From contig CANNZV010000872.1 in NCBI GenBank assembly GCA_947561585.1, positions 124,001-188,000 of the forward strand: a stretch of 64,000 nt of DNA. Direction: 5' to 3'. Source of the stretch: Caprella mutica. Taxonomy: Eukaryota; Arthropoda; Malacostraca; Amphipoda; Caprellidae. Shown piece by piece: positions 20,930-33,165 of this stretch (positions are counted from its first letter, which is position 1; every line of letters starts with the position of its first letter). A program made the position numbers and the translations under genes. The notes under the pieces were generated by a model, which was given only the letters and a program-made list of their open reading frames with translations, was not told the DNA's origin and ran no database searches.

Positions 20930-21418
20930 TTAATGATTTTATTCACGAATAACATTTAAATTTATAAAAAAGTTATAAATTTATAATAACATAATTCTAC
21001 AAAATATTAATCATTTGCTTACATAATTAATGTGTAAATTGATTTTATTCTTTGTGCTCATTGTCTCCTTGTTACAAATAATCGTTTCGTATAACACATA
21101 TTTACATTTGGTCCCACTTAAAACTCAAACTTACGTTTAAATAGAAAACATCTAAACTTCAATAAGATTTGTCGAACAAGAGGCTTAAAAGAATATATTT
21201 ATTAGGATTTTTCAGTAGAATTATCTTAATCTCAAGTAGAAGTAGCTTAAAAATATTTTTATTCAGGTGTTACACAAATAAAATGTATGCTAAGAAAATT
21301 TCAATAGGGACATTCTCTTATATTCTATTAAACCAATTAAAAATAGAATTTGTAAAGTATTGTTTAAAAAAATAAGTGATACAATTTTTTTATATGTGTT
21401 CCTTTAGTGAAATTACCT
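20930..21418. other. Conserved spacer of the peptide array, no gene seen
   Basis: AT-rich sequence repeated with few changes at 26130-26615, 30530-30950 and 34300-34780, including gtgctcattgtctccttgtt and ttgtcgaacaagaggctt. It is repeated because the whole unit was duplicated; no conserved frame is convincing. Confidence 0.6.
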
Positions 21419-21565
21419 CAGTGAAATTTTCCCAGTGGAACTTTCCACTGTGGAATTTCTCTGTGGAATTTTCCTCAGTAAAATTTCCACTGTGGAATTT
21501 TCCCAGTTAATTTTTTCGTAGTTGAATTTTCTGCAGTGGAACTTTCCACAGTGAAATTTCCCTAG
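21419..21565. repeat. Degenerate cagtggaattttcc tandem repeat, unit 1
   Basis: About nine imperfect units of 14-17 bp (cccagtggaactttcca, ctgtggaatttctctg). Recurs at 26620-26775, 32395-32515 and 34785-34935. Confidence 0.75.
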
Positions 21566-21577
21566 AATCGTTTAGAA

Positions 21578-23060
21578 CATACGGAAGGGGTGAACTCAAC
21601 CGCATTAAAACTTCTCTTTCGCTACTGATAGGATACTGAAGGTCTTCCCTCTTTTGGTTGCAAGTGCCATTTGCCTTTGAAACTAGGCGGACTCTCTTGG
21701 ATCGTTCGCAGTTTCAACAATGCGTCTACCTATGGACTTTATTATTATCGAGGTCGTATTGCCGTACGCTTCATTATAAAACTATCACCAAGGTCGGAGC
21801 ATGACTTAGGTATAAGGTTCTTCGCAGCCCCGGCAGCTGATCCAGTCGCAACCGCAGAATCATTGAGGTTTGTTTCGGCAAATGTGCCAACACATATGCA
21901 ACCCCAAATCAGTCTCTTAACATCCCTTTAAGGAAACACAGTAATGTCTCTGTCAAGTCTAAGAGGCTCAAACAGTGAAAGGAGTCCTGTTCTCTGCGAA
22001 GCCCGTTTCACCATATCATTCACTGCCACATACCTTGGGTGATACCCAAAACTGTACCTACAAGAGAGGCCATGCAGTCCTTTAACATCCTTGCCATTAC
22101 CACACGACAAGAATAAAGTTCGCAAACTCTGGCACCCCCTCTGAGAGCAATGGCTACCCTCAGTTCCTCTGGAGTAAGCTGGGTACCTAATGAAAGTATG
22201 AGAATTGTATTCAACCATACTCCAGTTTGCTTACGAGATGCGAATAAAAGTCATGCTCTTGCCACATGATCAGCTCTAGCCAACAGAATATCCATTAATG
22301 AATGAGCCCGAGGTGTATACCATTCTTTTTGACTGTACTCATGGACTTTTACCGGGATAACAGTCTGTAAACCCCTCTTCTATGTACCAACTGCATCTGT
22401 TAGTTCTCTTTTATCGACCAAATTGATATAAGAAAGAACTGTTTCAACCAGATCACTCACAGAATATATTGAAAACACAATTCAGACCTATTGACCTACA
22501 GCCCAGTCCACCACGGTCAAACGGTAGACTTGCCTGGACCGATGAATCAACCAATTTCTCTATATTGAACACACTAGCAACGGCAGATCTACTTGATGCA
22601 TCAAAACAGCTTAACTCGACTTCGTGCTTGTAAGCTGGAGAAGCCGGCGAAACACATATTGCAGTTTCGGAATGGAGAAAACTTTTCTCAACAAAACGAA
22701 GGCTTGATGGTTTTCGACAACCCCCAACCAAGAGACTATGAGGCCCTGGTCTTCTTTCTTCCTTCAAATCTCCACAGGAATACCAATGTCACTTATAGGC
22801 GTTCTCAATAAGAGCAAAAAGAGCAACTATATCTCTATGGACCACCCTGACATTAGGAAGCAGTGCCCGGAACAACAATTCTGTTTAACCAGGAGCAATA
22901 TCATCGAGGATTGTCCGATCACATTTGCGCTATCAAATTCAAGATCAAAGACACCAAAGCCATTAATCAAGATTCTTATGTCCTCCAAAATACTTTTTGG
23001 TAGATCGACGTACCGAAGTTATGGTATTTGTAACATCTGTCTGCTTAAATATAAGCCTTA
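21578..23060 (-). pseudogene. Decayed reverse-transcriptase ORF fragment, unit 1
   Basis: Broken minus-strand frames match the 3' part of a retroelement polymerase common in invertebrates: a piece with SLPFDRGGLGCRS (like LPxxxGGLGxR), then GLHGLSCRYSFGYHPRY.A.ND (like the HGLSC..S.GR..RH...ND block), then LEP.L-like residues. Several stops and frameshifts; no YxDD part is present. The same fragment occurs in units 2 and 4, so it was inserted before the array was duplicated. Assignment rests on remembered motifs. Confidence 0.68.
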
Positions 23061-23630
23061 GCGACAAAATATTTAGCCGTTATAATGAATATTTTTTGTT
23101 GCGAAGGGCAAAATGGACAGTTTGTTTAATTTAAGAGGAGTACTTTTTTATTCTATAAGCATTTAAATGTACTCCATTAACTATACAACTATTATCTATC
23201 AATATATTAAGTATTTTATTTGGGTAACTAAGATACCTACGAAAATTTTCGATTGATAAACTATAATTAATAATTATTAGATGTATGAAAAAATCTAGAA
23301 CAGTCTAGAAAGAACCGTTCCCATTGTCTAAATTGCTCAGAGTTCCCAACTGATGCGGTTATTGAGTCACCTCTAAGAAACATTTTTTTTGCATCAGGTT
23401 TGAACGAGGATATGGCATCCATTATTATATTCGGAAAATTCCAATTTTTCAAATAATTAGAATCAAATAAATATTAGTTTTACAAACAGGGGAACTTGCT
23501 CTTACACGGTCTAATTTCTTGTTAGAAGTCCATGGGAAATTTTAACAGAAAATGAATTTGAGAATTCGTTTACATATGAATTATGAACCTACATAAAATA
23601 TGCTAAATCATGAATTAAACACCGGTTATT
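23061..23630. other. Unit spacer after the RT fragment
   Basis: AT-rich; repeated at 28270-28840 and 36440-37010. A short minus frame (ATG at 23452) contains AISSFKPDAKKMFLRGDS but is broken in the other units. It may belong to the same retroelement. Confidence 0.5.
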
Positions 23631-23823
23631 AGTGCAGAATTTATTCAATCAAATTATATTTTTGGCGAGTCATATCCTAGAATAACAATTTATACAATAA
23701 TTGATTATAGATATTTTTCAATAAGTAATTATTGATAACTATATACAAAAAATATTTATACTTGTTTCCAATATTCTCCATTTTATCCTTTATTAAATAT
23801 TGAAGTCTGTTATGATTACAGTT

Positions 23824-24069
23824 CTAATCAGTTTTTTTCTTGTAGAAGCAGCCATGGTTTCTAAAACAATATCTCTGCCTTGTCTCCAGACTATCAGCTT
23901 CCTCGGCTCTGTCCTCCATCATGTCTCCGTCATTTTCCAGACTCTTGACGAACATACCAGCGTCAGCACGAACTTGGTCTTCAGAATTAGCTGCTGAGTC
24001 ACCGACAGCGAAATCCGTGAAGCAGAAAATAGCCAAAGCGATGACCAGGAAGGAGATTGTTAACTTCAT
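23824..24069 (-). CDS. Small secreted cysteine peptide precursor, copy 2
   Basis: 81 residues, same build as copy 1: signal 1-23, acidic pro-part 24-64, mature QRYCFRNHGCFYKKKTD. Differences from copy 1 are few: Val/Ala for Ile/Thr in the signal core, DGD for NEN in the pro-part, and the last residue. The 3' AATAAA is at 23640-23645. The two genes are 3.9 kb apart. Confidence 0.82.
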   Translation of the reverse strand: MKLTISFLVIALAIFCFTDFAVGDSAANSEDQVRADAGMFVKSLENDGDMMEDRAEEADSLETRQRYCFRNHGCFYKKKTD

Positions 24070-24121
24070 GGTGGAGAGAAGTGGGAGAGAGTTGTTAGTT
24101 TATTGTAGAAGTTCTGAAGCT

Positions 24122-24157
24122 ACTGATTTCAACCCTACAAATCTGGGTAATATATAC
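24122..24157 (-). promoter_or_regulatory. Core promoter of peptide gene copy 2
   Basis: Same TATATATTACC box and ATCAGT initiator with the same spacing as copy 1. The leader has a 2-bp insertion (gagagagtt). Confidence 0.7.
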
Positions 24158-24304
24158 CAGAGAGAGTTATAAGTCATGAACAAAACAAATGAAAAGTGTT
24201 CTTATTTGTCAAACATAGTAAGTCAATTCTCTATATATTTAGCTTAGGGCTATTAGTCTTACTTATTTATGCATCCATGGTTTTTTTAGTGTGTTAAGTT
24301 CACT

Positions 24305-25520
24305 ATAGTTATATACAAAATTAACCTAACTTTATTAATTAATTAAATTTTGTATTTACTATATATACTTGCATTTAATCCCTTAATCATATATGTAACA
24401 CGACCTTTGATAGCAGTGTGAGGTATGACAATATTCCTGTTTTCTCATATTTGCTGTCAGAGGTTTGTCACTAATGTGTTCCGAAGTAAAATTCGCAGGT
24501 TCAAAATCACCTGATGAGGCAGTCCCAATCTAGCAGCAGTAACGTCAACACACCAGAAATTAAAGTTCCAATCCTGCTATAAGTCCAGCTGAAACTCTAT
24601 GTAGGATGACTGGCTATGTCGAAGGAGTGTAAAACTATGGATTCTCTAATTACTACTGGAAGTAGGCTCTGTAAGGATAAAAACTACTTAAACCTAAATA
24701 TGAGGATACAGAGCAACGTGTAAACCTATGGCTATGGAGTAGAAGCTCTGCAGATTGGACCCTGCATTGTGAGACGACTGATGATACGCGAGAATATTTG
24801 AGAAGAAGGTGAGTCATGCCTTATATAACGCTATTAAGGTCGTGTTCTTTTCAATATTGCTAATTAAGTAAAATTACTCTAGTACCTATATCCGCAAAAT
24901 ACTATCGTGATATATACTGTAATTGCAAGTGACAAATTGATTAATTTAAACTACTTTAAATTTCTAAACAATATACTCTAATATATTATTACCATGTAGT
25001 AATAATTAATATTTCTCCAGTTCGTGGGAAGGTGTAGGACCGGGGTGTCTACTTTTGTATATGCTTCGGCATGAAGCAGAGCACTACTGTAGCTGCAGCT
25101 TTCTAGTGTGACTGGGGTAAATGAATACTTTATGAATAACTGAATAACTTATGAATAGGCGTCTGATCTATGAATTTCTTGTGCATTTGAATATTTCCCA
25201 CGCGGACAGGAGTGTACCAAGTCTTTTCGTGTCAGGCATTTATTTCTCTAACATTTTCACAGGTTATTTATCAATGGAGAAAGCTGGTGGTAGCGTTAGT
25301 GGCAGAGTTCCTACACGTCTGCTTTAGGGTGGACCTACCTTGGCGGAACTTTGCTTTGAGGGTGGACGGAGACAATGAATATAAATTACCTTGTTTATCC
25401 GTCTATTTTTTAATCCACCAGCGAATAAGAATAAAATGATTACTAATAAATTATAACTCTTAGAACATATTTAAAAACTAATTAAATCCATAAAAGAATC
25501 AATTAAAGTTCTTATTTTTT
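24305..25520. other. Extra 1.2-kb insertion present only in unit 2
   Basis: Breaks the sequence ttcacta..taattacata that is continuous in units 1, 3 and 4. No recognisable gene, inverted ends or target duplication. A weak B-box-like stretch (gcaggttcaaaatcacc, 24496-24512) was looked at and not accepted as a SINE. Confidence 0.55.
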
Positions 25521-25934
25521 CTATAAGTTACATATATAGACAGAATAAATCACAAATTTAGTTACTTTCAGAGAATGATTTCGATATAGCATTTCGTAAA
25601 GAAAAACAACAGTCCAGTAAATAAAAGGCATCGCTGTTCTACCTCAGTTTATCGATGAAATATTCCCATATTATTCGTACGGGGATGAAAACGAGGTTCA
25701 TTAACATATGTATAGCTGACAATTCACTATTGAAGTATTTAAATTCTATATTTGAATACCTAATATCTAACTGCATTCATTGCTGTAAAGTTTAATGGAA
25801 TTAGTCTTGAAATAAATAAGTTAGGAGTTTTTATTAGACGATTTATGTGGTCATTTTCTTTACGTAAGTGGCTCAGTGTTTGTCGTTTCGAGAGGTTGTG
25901 TGGTGCTTTTACTCGTCTCTTTGGAGCAAAGGGT

Positions 25935-26128
25935 ACACGGAAAACTACCAGGTGTAAAACTGCCAAAGCGGAAAACTGCTAGGCGGAAAACTACCAAAGC
26001 GGAAAACTACCAAAGCGGAAAACTGCCAGGCGGGAAATTACCAGGCAGAAAACAGCTAAAGCTGAAAAATGCTTAAGCGGAAAACTGTCAAAGCGGAAAT
26101 CTGTCAAAGGGGAAATCTGTCAGTCACT
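25935..26128. repeat. GGAAAACTGCC minisatellite, unit 2
   Basis: About twelve units, longer than in unit 1; same left lead (ggagcaaagggtacacgg) and right end (agtcacttctggcaattt). Confidence 0.87.
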
Positions 26129-26619
26129 TCTGGCAATTTAATGATTTTATTCACGAATAACATTCAAATTTATAAAAGAAATATAAATTTATAATAACAT
26201 AATTCTACAAAATATTAATCATTTGCTTACATAATTAATGTGTAAATTGATTTTATTCTTTGTGCTCATTGTCTCCTTGTTACAAATAATCGTTTCGTAT
26301 AACACATATTTTCATTTGGTCCCACTTAAAACTCAAACTTACGTTTAAATAGAAAACATCTAAACTTCAATAAGATTTGTCGAACAAGAGGCTTAAAAGA
26401 ATATATTTATTAGGATTTTTCGGTAGAATTATCTTAATCTCAAGTAGAAGTAGCTTAAAAATATTTTTATTCAGGTGTTACACAAATAAAATGTAGGCTA
26501 AGAAAATTTCAATAGGGATATTCACTTATATTCTATTAAACCAATTAAACATAGAATTTGTAAAGTATTGTTTAAAAAAATAAGTAATACAATTTATCTA
26601 TATGTGTTCCCTTAGTGAA

Positions 26620-26775
26620 ATTACCTCAGTGAAATTTTCCAAGTGGAACTTTCCACTGTGGAATTTCTCTGTGGAATTTTCCTCAGTAAAATTTCCACAG
26701 TGGAATTTTCCCAGTTAATTTTTTCGTAGTAGAATTTTCTGCAGTGGAACTTTCCACAGTGAAATTTCCCTAGAA
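26620..26775. repeat. Degenerate cagtggaattttcc tandem repeat, unit 2
   Basis: Counterpart of 21419-21565. Confidence 0.7.
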
Positions 26776-26789
26776 TCATTTAGAACATA

Positions 26790-28270
26790 CGGAAGGGGTG
26801 AACTCAACTGCATTAAAACTTCTCTTTCGTTACTGATAGGATACTGAAGGCCTTCCCTCTTTTGGTTGCAAGTGCCATTAGCCTTTGAAACTAGGCGGAC
26901 TCTCTTGGATCGTTCGCAGTTTCAACAATGCGTCTACCTATGGACTTTATTATTATCGAGGTCGTACTGCCGTACGCTTCATTGTGAAACTATCACCTAA
27001 GTCGTCGCATTTCTAAAATGTAAGATTATCTGCATCCTTGGCAGCTGATCCAGTCTCAACCGTGGAATCATTGAGGTTTGTCTCGGCAAATGTTCCAACA
27101 GATATGCAACCTCAAATCAGTCTCTTAACATTCCTTTAAGGAAACACAGTAATGTCTCTGTCAAGTCTAAGAGGCGCAAACAGTGGAAGGAGTCCTGTTC
27201 TCTGCGAAGCCCGTTTCACAATATCATTTATTGCCTCATACCTTGGGTGATTCCCAAAACTGTACCTACAAGACAAGCCATGCAGTCCTTTAACATCCAT
27301 TCCTCTACCACAGCGATAAGAATAAGGTTCACAAACTCTGGCACCCACTCTGAGATCAATGACTACCCTCCAATCCTCTGGAGCAAGCTGAGTACCTAAT
27401 GAAAAAATGGGAATTGAATTCAACCACACTCCAGTTTCCTTGAGAGGTGCGAATAAAAGTAATGCTCTTGCCACCTGATCAGCTCTAGCCAACAGAATCT
27501 CCATTAATGAATGAGCCCGAGGTGTATACCATTCTTTTTGACTGTACTCATGGACTTTTATTGGGATACCAGTCTGTAAACCCCTCTTCCATGTTCCAAC
27601 TGCTTTTGTAAGTTCTCCTTTATCGACCAAATTGATATAAGAAAGAACAGCTTCAACCAGATAACTCACAGAATATATTGAAAACACAATCCAGTCCTAT
27701 TGACCTAGAGCCCAGTCCACCACGGTCAAACAGTAGACTTGCCTGAACCGATGAATCAGCCAACATCTCTACATTGGGCACACTAACTATGGCACATCTA
27801 ATTGATGCATCAGAACAGCTTAGCTCTAATTCGTGCTTGTAAACTGGAGAGGCCGGCGAAACACATATTGCAGTTTCGGAATGGAGAAAACTTTTCTCAA
27901 CAAAACGAAGGCTTGATGGTTTTCGACAACCCCCAACCAAGAGACTATGAGGCCCTGGTCTTCTTTCTTCCTTCAAATCTCCACAGGAATACCAATGTCA
28001 CTTATAGGCGTTCTCAATAAGAGCAAAATGAGCAACTTTATCTCTATGGACCACCCTGACATTAAGAAGCAGTGCCCGGAACAACAATTCTGTTTAACCA
28101 GGAGCAATATCATCGAGGATTGTCCAATCACATTTGCGCTATCAAATTCAAGATCAAAGACACCAAAGCCATTAATCAAGATTCTTATGTCCTCCAAAAT
28201 ACTTTTTGGTAGATCGACGTACCGAAGTTATGGTATTTGTAACATCTGTCTGCTCAAATATAAGCCTTAG
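26790..28270 (-). pseudogene. Decayed reverse-transcriptase ORF fragment, unit 2
   Basis: The best preserved copy. The minus frame 27136-27687 runs 183 codons without a stop and contains WLNSIPIFSLGTQLAPED, VGARVCEPYSYRCGRG and GLHGLSCRYSFGNHPRY, a cysteine/histidine block known from retroelement polymerase C-termini. The next piece (27653-27976) is in another frame, so at least one frameshift separates them. No promoter and no catalytic core. Confidence 0.72.
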
Positions 28271-28840
28271 CGACAAAATATTTAGCCGTTATAATAAATA
28301 TTATTTGTTGAGAAGGGCAAAATAGACAGTTTGTTTAATTTAAGAGGAGTACTTTTTTATTCTATAAGCATTTAAATGCACTCCATTAACTATACAACTA
28401 TTATCTATTAATATATTAAGTATTTTGTATCGGTACTTAAGTTCCCTACGAAAATTTTCGATAGATAAACTATTATTAATAATTATTAGATGTATGAAAA
28501 AATCTAGAACAGCCTAGGTAGAACCGTTCCCATTGTCTAAATTGCTCAGAGTTCCCAACTGATGCGGTTATTGAGTCACCTCTAAGAAACAATTTATTGC
28601 ATCAGGTTTGAACGAGGATATGGCTTCCATTATTATATTCGGAAAATTCCAATTTTTCAAATAATTAGAATAAAATAAATATTAGTTTACAAACAGGGGA
28701 ACTTGTTCTTACACGGTCTAGTTTCTTGTTAGAAGTCCATGGGAAATTTTTAACAGAAAATGAATTTGAGAATTCGTTTACATATGAACTATGAACCTAC
28801 ATAAAAATAAGCTAAATCATGAATTAAACACAGGTTATTA
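28271..28840. other. Unit spacer, copy in unit 2
   Basis: Near-identical to 23061-23630. No gene. Confidence 0.55.
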
Positions 28841-29030
28841 GTGCAGAATTTATTCAATCAAATTATATTTTTGGCGAGTCATATCCTAGAATAACAATTT
28901 ATACAATAATTGATTACAGATATTTTGAAAAGTAATAAGAGATATCTTTATCCAAAAGTTATTTATACTTGTTTCCAAAATCCTCCATTTTATCATTTAC
29001 TAAATATTGAAGTCTGTTATGATTATTGTT

Positions 29031-29276
29031 CTAATTAGTTTTTTTCTTGTAGAAGCAGCCATGGTTTCTAAAACAATATCTCTGCCTTGTCTCCAGACTG
29101 TCAGCTTCCTCGGCTCTGTCCTCCATCATGTTTTCGTCATTTTCCAGACTCTTGACGAACATACCAGCGTCAGCACGAACTTGGTCTTCAGAGTTAGCTG
29201 CTGAGTCACCGACAGCGAAGTCCGTGAAGCAGAAAATAGCCATAGCGATGACTAGGAAGGAGATTGTTAACTTCAT
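29031..29276 (-). CDS. Small secreted cysteine peptide precursor, copy 3
   Basis: 81 residues. Mature part QRYCFRNHGCFYKKKTN is identical to copy 1; the signal core has one Met change (AMAIF) and the pro-part reads DENMMEDR. AATAAA at 28849-28854. Lies 5.2 kb from copy 2 because of the extra insertion there. Confidence 0.82.
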   Translation of the reverse strand: MKLTISFLVIAMAIFCFTDFAVGDSAANSEDQVRADAGMFVKSLENDENMMEDRAEEADSLETRQRYCFRNHGCFYKKKTN

Positions 29277-29326
29277 GGTGGAGAGAAGTGGGAGAGTTGT
29301 TAGTTTATTGTAGAAGTTCTGAAGCT

Positions 29327-29362
29327 ACTGATTTCAACCCTACAAATCTGGGTAATATATAC
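29327..29362 (-). promoter_or_regulatory. Core promoter of peptide gene copy 3
   Basis: TATATATTACC box and ATCAGT initiator, 32 nt apart as in copy 1. Confidence 0.7.
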
Positions 29363-29574
29363 CGGAGAGAGTTACAAGTCATGTACACAACAAATGAAAA
29401 GTGTCCTTATTTGTCAAACATAGTTTGTCAATTCCCTATATACATATTTACCTTAGGGCTTAGAGTTATTAGTCTTACTTTTTATACATCTATTAGTTAT
29501 ATATTTTCTTGTGTTAAGTTCACTATAATAATTACATATATAGACAGAATAAATCACAAATTCAGTTAATTTAA

Positions 29575-30125
29575 GAGTATGAAAAAAAGAAGGTAAATTA
29601 AAGAGGCAGTTCAGTCATTTTTTGTTTTAGCAATTTTGATTTCAAACTATTTCTTAGTAAGAATGAAGTATTCGTGTAGAATTGCAATGTTCAAATGAAA
29701 TCTAATCATGGAAATATATCATTTTACATATAATTAATTTCTTACCATATGCTAACGGTAGATTGCGCCACAATCAGTGACGCCATTTTGTAAACAAACT
29801 AACCTTAACAAGTTTCTATCTAGATTATAGATTAAGTGAAGAGATGACTTTATTTTTAAAACTATGACTTCTTGTTTTGAAACTTTTCATCAATTATGAC
29901 GCGAACAAATGTTGATTACTGCATACATAATTTAATATGAAAACAACAAACATATTCACGTACATACTACTGAGTGCAAATGCTTCTGCAAGGTGTCGCT
30001 AATTTTATTATATATTTTTATATGAACATTTTAAAAATAAACGAGCATTTAAATAATAAATAATTAAATATTCTGAATCGTTTTAAAACCAATTTGGCGA
30101 TTGTTTGATTATGACTTTTCTATCC
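29575..30125. other. Extra 0.55-kb segment present only in unit 3
   Basis: Replaces the ctttcagagaatgatttcga stretch found in the other units. AT-rich; includes attgcgccacaatcagtgac. No gene, inverted ends or target duplication recognised. Confidence 0.5.
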
Positions 30126-30444
30126 CTATAAAGGCATTGCTGTTCTACCTCAGTTTATCGACGAAATATTCCCATGTTATTCGTACGGGGATAAAAATGA
30201 GGCTCATTAACATGTGCATAGTTGACAATTAACTTAACATTGAACTATTCTAATTCTATATTTGAATGCCTAATATCAACAAGCATTTATTGCTGTAAAG
30301 TTTATTGGAATAAGTCTTGGAATAGAAAAGTTAGGAGTTATTATTAGACGATTTATGTGGTCATTTTTTTACGTAAGTGGCTCAGTGTCTGTCGTTTTGA
30401 GAGGTTGTGTGGTGCTTTTGCTCGTCTCTTTGGAGCAAAGCATA

Positions 30445-30525
30445 CACGGAAAACTGCCAGGCGGAAACCTGCCAAAGCGGAAAACTGTCAGGTAGAAAAC
30501 TGCCTGGCGGAAAACTACCAGTCAC
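30445..30525. repeat. GGAAAACTGCC minisatellite, unit 3
   Basis: The shortest intact version, about five units. Confidence 0.82.
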
Positions 30526-30952
30526 TTCTGGCAATTTTATGACTCTAGTCACGAATAACATTTACATTTATAATTCTACAAAATATAGCGCATATCTTAC
30601 ATTAATAAATTAATTTTTATTGTTAATACTCTACATTCATATAATAAACATGTTCAAATTGTAGAAGTTATTGATCAATTGTGAACATAATTAATGTGTA
30701 AATTTATTTTATTCTTTGTGCTCATTGTCTCCTTGTTACAAATAATCGTTTCGTATAACACGTATTTACATTTGGTCCTATTCAAAACCCTAACTTACAT
30801 TCAAATAGAAAACAAATTAACTTTAATAACATTTGTCGAACAAGAGGCTAAAAAGAATATATTCATTAATATTTATCAGTAGAATTATCTTGATCTCAAG
30901 TAGAAGTAGCTTAAAAATGCTTTTTCTTCAGGTGTTACACTAATAAAATGTA

Positions 30953-32263
30953 TGGGAGAACCGGGAGCATTCGGACATCGGGTTGGTTCGGACAACTCGT
31001 TTAAACATGTTTATAATTGTTGGAACTACCTCTTATTGCAACTGAATGTGTGCGACGTGTTAACCGTCAGCTATTTGAAAGATCCAGTGTGGAGATGTAG
31101 CATATCGCCCCCGAGATGTATTTACTGTTTTCTTCGTTATTGATGTATTTTTTCGTGATTCAACTGGATCGTGTGTGGACTATATGAATACGAAACCAAT
31201 TCTCAAGCTCAAAGGTATGAATTATATCAATATTTTATGTTATGTTTGGTGTGTTAAAAAAATAATAGGAATGAGATAAAAAAAATGGTGATGTGTTCAA
31301 TTTCGAAGTGGGATGAATCGGACACTTCTGTTGAGGTTGCTTCGGACAGTGTCCGAAACTTCCCTCCGTGTCCAATTCAGCCCACCATTACGATTTATTG
31401 AAATAATTCTTAATAAAAAGGACATTCAGAACTTAAAGTTAATTATTTTAATTGAAATAGCATTCGTTTATATAATTAGTTTCAACTTTTGATATTAGTG
31501 TCTTTAATTTACAAATTGACGATCGTAATCATGCCATTTCATCATAAAATGAAAAATAATAGAGGCCCTAATAAAGAAGGTATTCGAGAAACATTTGATG
31601 AATTCCAAAAAGGTTTATCTGTCAGAAAAGATGCTGAAATTGGAGGTGTGGCAAGATTTACACTTATGGACTATACCTATAGCATTCAATGAAATATTTA
31701 ATATGTAATTTACTAACTTTTGGCGTAATTCCAAGAAAAAGGAAACAGTTTTACCCAAAGTAAAAGGAAATAGTTATGCCATTTGTTTTTAATATATAGC
31801 TATTAAATATAATCATATTTTCACAGTGATTATTCATGAGCTATCTATATTTTGTTTTAAAAAATGTTCAATCTTACAATAATGATAAAATTTCAAATAC
31901 AATGAATTATTACTGTGAAAAACAAGTCATTATGGTTTATTTCAATTAAATTAGTAGATCTAAATTTAATCCTATTACTCAATTACTCAAATTTACATTG
32001 TTCTATCCATTCTTATGGTGTCCGAATCATCCTCACAGCTTGACAGAAGTCTCCCTATAGGAAGGAGAATCCGGACACTTGATTCCCTCATACATTTTGT
32101 CTTATAACTTTCGAATGAAGGTTTAAACTGTAAAATAATCTTAATACAAATTGAAGTGAATTTTTTTATCTACATACAGAAATCTTCAAATAGTAACATT
32201 CGAATTAGTTTACGAATTATTCAGCTTTTAACAAAAACTGTCCAAATGCTTCCGGTTCTCCCC
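30953..32263. mobile_element. Pogo-like DNA transposon, internally deleted, inserted in unit 3
   Basis: Flanked by TA (30951-30952 and 32264-32265). The sister units read straight through as aaaatgta-tgctaag, giving an empty-site comparison. Ends tgggagaaccgggagcattc and (complement) ggggagaaccggaagcattt. Internal repeats of tgtccga. It carries a remnant of a transposase start. 1,311 bp. Confidence 0.87.
31531..31692 (+). pseudogene. Pogo/CENP-B-type transposase N-terminal remnant
   Basis: From the ATG at 31531, about 53 codons begin MPFHHKMKNNRG and contain LSVRKDAEIGGVARFTLMDY, matching the helix-turn-helix pattern ..sirkAA..fgvp.sTL.dy of pogo/Tigger transposases. A stop follows; no DDE domain remains. 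The element therefore cannot move itself. Confidence 0.7.
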
Positions 32264-32394
32264 TATGCTAAGAAAATTTCAATTGGGACATTAACTTATA
32301 TTTGATTAAACCAATTAAAAAACTAATTCTGTAAAGCATTGTTTGAGAAAATAAGTAATACAAATTATTTATATATGTTCCCTTATTGGAATTA

Positions 32395-32515
32395 ACCTCA
32401 GAAACATTATCCCAGTGGAACTTTCCACTGTGGAATTTCTCTGTGAAATTTTCCCAGTGAAATTTTTCTTAGTAGAATTTTCAGCAGTGGAACTTTCCTG
32501 AATGGAATTTCCCTA
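32395..32515. repeat. Degenerate cagtggaattttcc tandem repeat, unit 3
   Basis: Shorter and more diverged counterpart of 21419-21565. Confidence 0.65.
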
Positions 32516-32657
32516 AAATCGTTTAGAACATCCGGAGGGGTGAACTCGACCGTCTTAAAACTTTTTCTTTCGCTACTGATAGGATACTGAAGGCCTTCCC
32601 TCTCTTGGTCGCAAGTGCCATTAGCCTTTGAAACTAGGCAGAGTCACTTGGATCGTT
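32516..32657 (-). pseudogene. Stub of the RT fragment, unit 3
   Basis: Only the first 140 bp of the fragment (cgtttagaacatccgga ... cttggatcgttt) remain; the sequence then jumps to the spacer just before the next peptide gene (aaatatgctaaatca). About 2 kb was deleted here. Confidence 0.75.
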
Positions 32658-32884
32658 TGGAAATATGCTAAATCATCATTTAAACACAGGTTATTAGTGC
32701 AGAATTTAATTATCAAATTACGATTTCGGTGAGTCATATCCTAGAATAACAATTTATACAATAATTGATTATAGATATTTTTAAAAAGTAATAATTGATA
32801 AGTTTATACAAAAGTTATTTGATCTTACAATCCCTGTTTCCCAAAATCATTCACTAAATATAAGAGTCTGTAAATTTTACAGTT

Positions 32885-33115
32885 CTAACCCATAGCTGTT
32901 CTGCAGTAGTGTGTTCGACAGTAAGCTGATGTTTTTCCCCAAGGATCAACTCCTCTGTCCTCCATCTTGTTCCCGTCATTTTCCAGACTCTTGACGAACA
33001 TGCCAGCGTCAGCACGAACTTGGTCTTCAGAGTTAGCTGCTGAGTCACCGACAGCGAAGTCCGTGAAGCAGAAAATAGCCAAAGTGATGACTAGGAAGGA
33101 GATTGTTAACTTCAT
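32885..33115 (-). CDS. Small secreted cysteine peptide precursor, copy 4 (divergent mature part)
   Basis: 76 residues. Residues 1-54 (signal and pro-part to MEDR) match copies 1-3 almost exactly. Residues 55-76 are entirely different: GVDPWGKTSAYCRTHYCRTAMG, with cysteines at 66 and 71 (four-residue ring) and a terminal Gly that could give an amidated end. The 3' flank after the stop aligns again with copies 1-3 (ttagaac..acagact). The usual downstream AATAAA is lost (tttaatt for tttatt). Probably a functional paralogue with another target; role unknown. Confidence 0.78.
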   Translation of the reverse strand: MKLTISFLVITLAIFCFTDFAVGDSAANSEDQVRADAGMFVKSLENDGNKMEDRGVDPWGKTSAYCRTHYCRTAMG

Positions 33116-33165
33116 GGTGGAGAGAAGTGGGAGAGTTGTTAGTTTATTGTAGAAGTTCTGAAGCT

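Noticed and set aside
21671..21931. 86-codon plus frame in unit 1
   Set aside because: Antisense to the RT fragment; not open in the other units.
24405..24520. tRNA-derived SINE (A-box-like tagcagtgtgaggt, B-box-like ggttcaaaatcacc)
   Set aside because: B box has an extra base, the boxes are too far apart and no poly(A) tail or target duplication is seen.
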